Source: B2-G16 sp964528085
GTDB lineage: Bacteria; Bipolaricaulota; Bipolaricaulia; UBA7950; UBA9294
Length of the DNA stretch: 8,474 nt
Direction of reading: 5' to 3'
NCBI GenBank assembly: GCA_964528085.1
Contig: CAZGRE010000048.1
Location: forward strand, 1 to 8,474
The position numbers were made by a program, and so were the translations under genes. Below, piece after piece: positions 5,541 to 8,474 of the stretch (position 1 is its first letter; every line of letters starts with the position of its first letter). The notes beneath the pieces were generated by a model. It was given only the letters and a program-made list of their open reading frames with translations, was not told the DNA's origin and made no database searches.

Positions 5541-5818
5541 CTTCCCTCCTTCGGGCTGAAGTACCATTTGTAGAGGAGGCTCATGTCATCCGGGAAGAGG
5601 CCGACCCGATCCCTATCCTCGATCGGCGTCGCAAGGGTCGCGTAGCGGCCGGAGACGAACAGGTTATCCCCGAGCTGAGCGAGCGGGATCCCGAGCCGCT
5701 CGACCAGCGTAAGGACCGTATCTCCATCCCGATGCGGGAGGAGGACGACCGATTCCCCCCGCGGATCGCAAACCGGCGCGAACCGCCGCAGCTTCCCGTA
5801 CAGATGGACCTCGATCAT
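5537..5818 (-). CDS. AOR-associated ubiquitin-like (MoaD-like) protein without a di-glycine tail
   Basis: The 93-residue protein begins like MoaD/ThiS proteins (MIEVHLYGKLRRFAP) and keeps the beta-grasp order: DTVLTLVERLGIP (33-45, helix), NLFVSGRYATLATPI (52-66), DRDRVGLFPDD (68-78). Where a sulfur carrier would end in GG, this one continues with MSLLYKWYFSPKEGR, so it cannot be a classical thiocarboxylate carrier unless processed. Related small proteins often sit beside AOR-type oxidoreductase genes; I infer a chaperone, maturation or subunit role. Its ATG directly abuts the AOR stop (TGAATG), and AAGG lies 11 bases upstream inside the AOR end, so translation is probably coupled. The codons for its last residues, KEGR, supply the ribosome site of the next gene. 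It could alternatively be a ubiquitin-like domain of the Mut7-C-associated type; homology search would separate these. Confidence 0.72.
   Translation of the reverse strand: MIEVHLYGKLRRFAPVCDPRGESVVLLPHRDGDTVLTLVERLGIPLAQLGDNLFVSGRYATLATPIEDRDRVGLFPDDMSLLYKWYFSPKEGR
5544..5551 (-). promoter_or_regulatory. Ribosome binding site of the second ubiquitin-like gene, inside the first
   Basis: AAGGAGGG on the minus strand lies 3 bases before GTG 5540 and is formed by the Lys-Glu-Gly codons at the 3' end of the upstream gene. Together with the GTGA stop-start overlap (5537-5540) it fixes the downstream start and indicates coupled translation. Confidence 0.65.
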
Positions 5819-7561
5819 TCAGCCGAGAACCTTGTCGATCTCCTCCGGAGGGATGTCCCAGATGGCGTCATGGGGAGGGAGCTTCTCACGGCTCATGAAA
5901 TCGGGGAGGCGATCGTCGGCGCTCGTGAACCCGGCCTTCCGGTTGAAGTCGCGCTCGAGCTCGATGATCTCCTTTCCGATCCGGGCCGCGTCATCCGCCG
6001 ACCAATCGGTACCGAGGACGCCGTTGCACTCCTCGATCATCCCCGTAAACCCGCTCTCTATATCGAGGATGGCGAACGCGATGAACAGGCAGTGCCCGGT
6101 CGAGTCGAGGAACGCCGTGGCATACTGAAAGTTACGCGCCACCTCCACCTTGTCCGGGTTGAGCGGGTCGAGCTTCCCAGACACCCCGAGGATCTCGGGG
6201 GCGATCGTGTAGCCGGATGTGTGATCGGCTCCCATCGTCGATACGGCGTAGGTCAACCCGATCCCCTTTATCGCCCGCGGCTCGTACGCCGGCATGTTCT
6301 GCCCCTTGACGTGAGGAACCCGCTCGACCCCGAACGCCTTCCCCGTCACGAGCGCGCCCGCCCCGAGGATCCTCCCGAGGGGGGTGGCATCGGCGATCTC
6401 GTGGATCAGCTCGATCGCCCGCTTCCCGTCCCCGAACGGTATCAGCCCCCCGTCCATCGCCACGGCGATCGCCCCGCCGATCTCGATCGTATCGAGGCCG
6501 TACTCGTTGCACAAAAGGTTCATCTCTGCGATCCGGTCGAGGTCGTCGATCCCGCAGTTGGCGCCGAGGGCCCAGTCGGACTCGTACTCGATGCACGAGG
6601 TGTACTCGCTCCCGTCCGGGCGATGCCACGTGTTCGAGCAGGCGATTATGCATCCAGGGGAGCAGGGGTGGTTGTACAGCTCGCTACCCGTCCGCTCCTT
6701 GTTCCCGGCGAAGATCGCCTCACCGGCTATCCTCTCCGCCCCCTCGAACCTCCCCTCGCGGAAGTTCCTCGTGGGGAGGGCTCCGACCTCGTTTATTATG
6801 TTGATCAGGACCGCCGTCCCGTACGTGTTGAGCGCCCCCTTCGGTTTCGTGACGTCATGGCTCAGAAGGGCGTCGGCGAGCTTCTTCCTCCCCGACTCGA
6901 AGAGGCCCTCATCGGCAAGGGATACGCCGGGGGCGTCTGTATCGTCGAGGATAATCGATTTTATCCCTTTGCTCCCCATCACCGCTCCAAGCCCGCCGCG
7001 GCCGGAGTAGCGGCTCGGCCGCCCCTCGAGATCGCTGAAACATATCCCGGCCGCTCCCATCAGATGCTCCCCGGCGACGCCGATCGCGCAGATGTCGATC
7101 CTATCCTTCCCCCCGTACTCCCCGTACAGATCGGCGTAGACCTCGGAGAGCCTCCTCCCGACGAGTCGGTCGGCCGGCTCGAAATCGACGCCGTCGGCGC
7201 CGATCCTGATCAGCCAGAGGCGATCGTCGAGAGGCCTCCCCTCGACGATGATCGCCCGGATACCGAGGCGGGCGAGCCTCCTCCCCCATCCGGTTCCGGC
7301 GTTCGACTCCTTTATCGTCCCGGTGAGAGGGGACTTCCCACCGACCGATATCCGCGAGGAGGTCGGGGCCGCCGTCCCGGTGACGATCCCCGGGGAGAAG
7401 ACGAGCTTGTTCGCCGGTCCGAGCGGGTGGGAGGTGGGCGGGACCTCATCGTGAACGATCGACGAGGTCAACCAGCGTCCGGCCCTCCATCTGTACCGTT
7501 CCGGTACCGGCTCGAACGTCGCCGTTCGGTCTGTCATGTCGATGCGAAGGATCCTCTCCAT
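5819..7561 (-). CDS. Aldehyde:ferredoxin oxidoreductase (AOR) family tungsto/molybdo-enzyme
   Basis: AOR-family enzymes use a bis-pyranopterin tungsten (or Mo) centre and one [4Fe-4S] cluster to oxidise aldehydes to acids with ferredoxin, or catalyse related low-potential reactions. The 580-residue protein has the normal two-part layout. The N-terminal pterin-binding domain (about 1-205) contains SRISVGGKSPLTGT (69-82), ESNAGTGWGRRL and SGRGGLGAVMGSKGIKSI (186-203). The C-terminal domains carry the cluster cysteines HPCSPGCIIACSN (C300, C304, C308) and, far downstream, LDSTGHC (C491). IEYESDWALGANCGI (324-338) and ADHTSGYT (445-452) match the active-site Glu and His regions of the Pyrococcus enzymes. 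The first cysteine pair is spaced CxxxC rather than the CxxC of classic AOR, so it belongs to a divergent subgroup and its substrate is open. The cytoplasm is the expected site, as there is no signal peptide. ATG 7561 has a perfect AGGAGGT 5 bases upstream (7567-7573). It heads an operon with two ubiquitin-like genes. Confidence 0.93.
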   Translation of the reverse strand: MERILRIDMTDRTATFEPVPERYRWRAGRWLTSSIVHDEVPPTSHPLGPANKLVFSPGIVTGTAAPTSSRISVGGKSPLTGTIKESNAGTGWGRRLARLGIRAIIVEGRPLDDRLWLIRIGADGVDFEPADRLVGRRLSEVYADLYGEYGGKDRIDICAIGVAGEHLMGAAGICFSDLEGRPSRYSGRGGLGAVMGSKGIKSIILDDTDAPGVSLADEGLFESGRKKLADALLSHDVTKPKGALNTYGTAVLINIINEVGALPTRNFREGRFEGAERIAGEAIFAGNKERTGSELYNHPCSPGCIIACSNTWHRPDGSEYTSCIEYESDWALGANCGIDDLDRIAEMNLLCNEYGLDTIEIGGAIAVAMDGGLIPFGDGKRAIELIHEIADATPLGRILGAGALVTGKAFGVERVPHVKGQNMPAYEPRAIKGIGLTYAVSTMGADHTSGYTIAPEILGVSGKLDPLNPDKVEVARNFQYATAFLDSTGHCLFIAFAILDIESGFTGMIEECNGVLGTDWSADDAARIGKEIIELERDFNRKAGFTSADDRLPDFMSREKLPPHDAIWDIPPEEIDKVLG

Positions 7562-7609
7562 CTTCTACCTCCTAAGATCTGTTAGACGTGCCGGAGCACG
7601 AGCTTACAT

Positions 7610-7637
7610 ACACTACTCCAACTCCCCCTCAGGTCAA
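7610..7637 (-). promoter_or_regulatory. Possible promoter of the AOR operon
   Basis: TTGACC (7632-7637) is a good -35 match (5/6) on the minus strand. The best element at normal distance is TAGTGT (7610-7615, 16-base spacing), only 3/6; TATGTA (7605-7610) looks similar but would need a 21-base spacer. RNA would begin near 7600-7603, giving a leader of about 40 bases. Confidence 0.35.
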
Positions 7638-7668
7638 AACTCGAAGGAGAGACAAGGCCGGATTCGAG

Positions 7669-7674
7669 TACAAT
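7669..7674 (+). promoter_or_regulatory. Possible -10 element for enolase
   Basis: TACAAT (5/6 match) lies 22 bases before ATG 7697. No acceptable -35 is present at 15-19 bases upstream and there is no TGn extension, so the promoter would need an activator or another sigma factor, or the match is fortuitous. Confidence 0.35.
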
Positions 7675-7696
7675 CGCCAAAAAGAGGGAGGCAATT

Positions 7697-8474
7697 ATGA
7701 GCGCCAAGATCGAGAGGGTAATGGGAAGGGAGATCCTCGACTCGCGGGGGAACCCGACGGTCGAGGTCGACCTTTACACGTCCGACGGTATGTTCCGCGC
7801 CTCGGCGCCGTCCGGCGCATCGACCGGAAGCTTCGAGGCGATCGAGAAGCGGGACGGTGGAGGGCGCTACGGCGGAAAAGGAGTGCTGAAGGCCGTAGAG
7901 ACGATCAACACGGTCATCGCCCCGGCCCTCGTCGGCTACGATCCGGCCGATCAGGGAGGGATCGACCGGAAGATGATCGAGCTCGACGGGACGGAGAACA
8001 AGAAGAACCTGGGAGGGAACGCGATCGTCGCCGTATCGATCGCCGTAGCGAAGGGGGGTGCGGCGGCGAAGGGGATCCCTGTTTACGCCCATCTCGCCGA
8101 GCTGACCGGCCGGAAGGGGACGATCCTCCCTATCCCGCAGATGAACGTTATAAACGGCGGGAAGCACGCCGGCGTCGACGATGACATCCAGGAGCACCTG
8201 ATCATGGCGATCGGGGCCGATTCGTTTCGTGAGGCCCTCCGGATGTCGGCCGAGACGTACCACGCGCTCAAGGACGTGATAAAGGAGGAGTGCGGGATCG
8301 GCGGGATCCACCTCGGGGACGAGGGCGGGTTCGTCCCACCGATCGACTGGGTAGAGGAGCGGCTCGAGATGATCGTGGAAGCGATCGACCGCGCCGGCTA
8401 CACCGGGAGGATCTTCCTCGCGATCGATTCGGCCGCCTCCGAGTTCTACCGGGACGGGGTATATCACATCCGGG
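7697..8474 (+). CDS. eno: Enolase (phosphopyruvate hydratase), 5' part (partial)
   Basis: Enolase interconverts 2-phosphoglycerate and phosphoenolpyruvate in glycolysis/gluconeogenesis. The frame is open from ATG 7697 to the window end, giving 259 of the usual 410-430 residues. It starts with REILDSRGNPTVEVDLYTSDG (shown as REILDSRGNPTVEV), the hallmark enolase N-terminus, followed by SGASTG (39-44), the mobile active-site loop. Then come NKKNLGGNAIVAVSIAVAK (101-119), MNVINGGKHAG (149-159; His157), IQEH (164-167; Gln165, Glu166), GDEGGF (207-212; Glu209, the catalytic base-partner) and AIDSAASEFY (242-251; Asp244, Mg2+ ligand). All key residues in view are present. Departures from the common form are QEH for QEF, HAGVDDD for HAdNxxD, EKRDG for ELRDG and GGNA for GANA, so it is a divergent enolase. 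GGGAGG (7686-7691) precedes the ATG by 5 bases. It is divergent from the AOR operon. The catalytic Lys residues expected later are off the window. Confidence 0.93.
   Translation, partial: MSAKIERVMGREILDSRGNPTVEVDLYTSDGMFRASAPSGASTGSFEAIEKRDGGGRYGGKGVLKAVETINTVIAPALVGYDPADQGGIDRKMIELDGTENKKNLGGNAIVAVSIAVAKGGAAAKGIPVYAHLAELTGRKGTILPIPQMNVINGGKHAGVDDDIQEHLIMAIGADSFREALRMSAETYHALKDVIKEECGIGGIHLGDEGGFVPPIDWVEERLEMIVEAIDRAGYTGRIFLAIDSAASEFYRDGVYHIR

Noticed and set aside
5732..7585. A 617-codon open frame on the plus strand opposite the AOR gene
   Set aside because: Its translation is a Pro/Arg/Asp/Glu-rich mirror without recognisable motifs, whereas the minus strand encodes a full AOR with cluster and pterin motifs. 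Long antisense frames are expected in GC-rich DNA.
7587..7600. CGTGC-CGGA-GCACG hairpin in the AOR leader
   Set aside because: A 5-bp stem with a 4-base loop and no following T-tract; too weak to call a terminator or attenuator, and common by chance in GC-rich DNA.
7588..8184. A 198-codon plus-strand frame at the start of the enolase region
   Set aside because: It is in a different frame from the enolase and its product is a low-complexity Arg/Gly/Asp-rich string.
7634..8467. A 277-codon minus-strand open frame opposite enolase
   Set aside because: Antisense shadow: the plus strand encodes enolase with all expected motifs, and the minus frame has no domain signal.
1..8474. CRISPR arrays, insertion sequences, tRNA/rRNA genes, defence or phage modules
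   Set aside because: No regularly spaced repeats, terminal inverted repeats, transposase motifs or tRNA-like cloverleaf segments were seen on reading both strands.

Overview
This is a GC-rich (roughly 60-65%) bacterial chromosomal window, densely packed and read mostly as housekeeping DNA. It holds twelve genes on both strands, two of them cut by the window edges. The bacterial markers are UppP, RsmD, SurE, a ComEA-type competence protein, sigma70-like promoters and Shine-Dalgarno (SD) sites. A tungsten/molybdenum aldehyde:ferredoxin oxidoreductase (AOR) family enzyme points to an anaerobe. Codon use favours ATC for Ile, CTC for Leu and AGG/CGG for Arg, and GATC is far more frequent than base composition predicts. 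I cannot assign a lineage. A deep-branching anaerobe such as Bipolaricaulota/Acetothermia is only a guess.

Layout, left to right. (+) 3' part of uppP (cell-wall lipid carrier recycling). (-) an exported, Cys-rich C39-like papain-fold protein with a C-terminal membrane segment. (+) rsmD (16S rRNA methyltransferase) and surE (nucleotide phosphatase). (-) a half-size UPF0016/GDT1 cation transporter. (+) a short ComEA-like DNA-binding membrane protein. (-) a queuosine-salvage glycosidase (Qng1/DUF2419). (+) a small secreted protein of unknown family. (-) a three-gene operon: AOR-family oxidoreductase followed by two ubiquitin-fold (MoaD/ThiS-like) small proteins, joined by a TGA-ATG abutment and a 4-base GTGA overlap. 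(+) the 5' two thirds of a somewhat divergent enolase.

The genes form mostly single-gene units in alternating orientation. Divergent starts share short promoter regions: 1530-1632, 3309-3439, 4783-4881 and 7562-7696. Convergent ends overlap or nearly touch (10, 4 and 4 bases of overlap and one 5-base gap), leaving no room for ordinary intergenic terminators. Two very good sigma70-type promoters are visible, for the C39-like gene and the UPF0016 gene, along with one extended -10 promoter for the secreted protein.

No mobile element, CRISPR array, tRNA/rRNA or phage gene is recognisable. The most distinctive unit is the AOR operon with two different ubiquitin-like partners, only one of which ends in glycines. 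The largest intergenic stretch is about 135 bases, so no gene-free region exceeds 300 bases.
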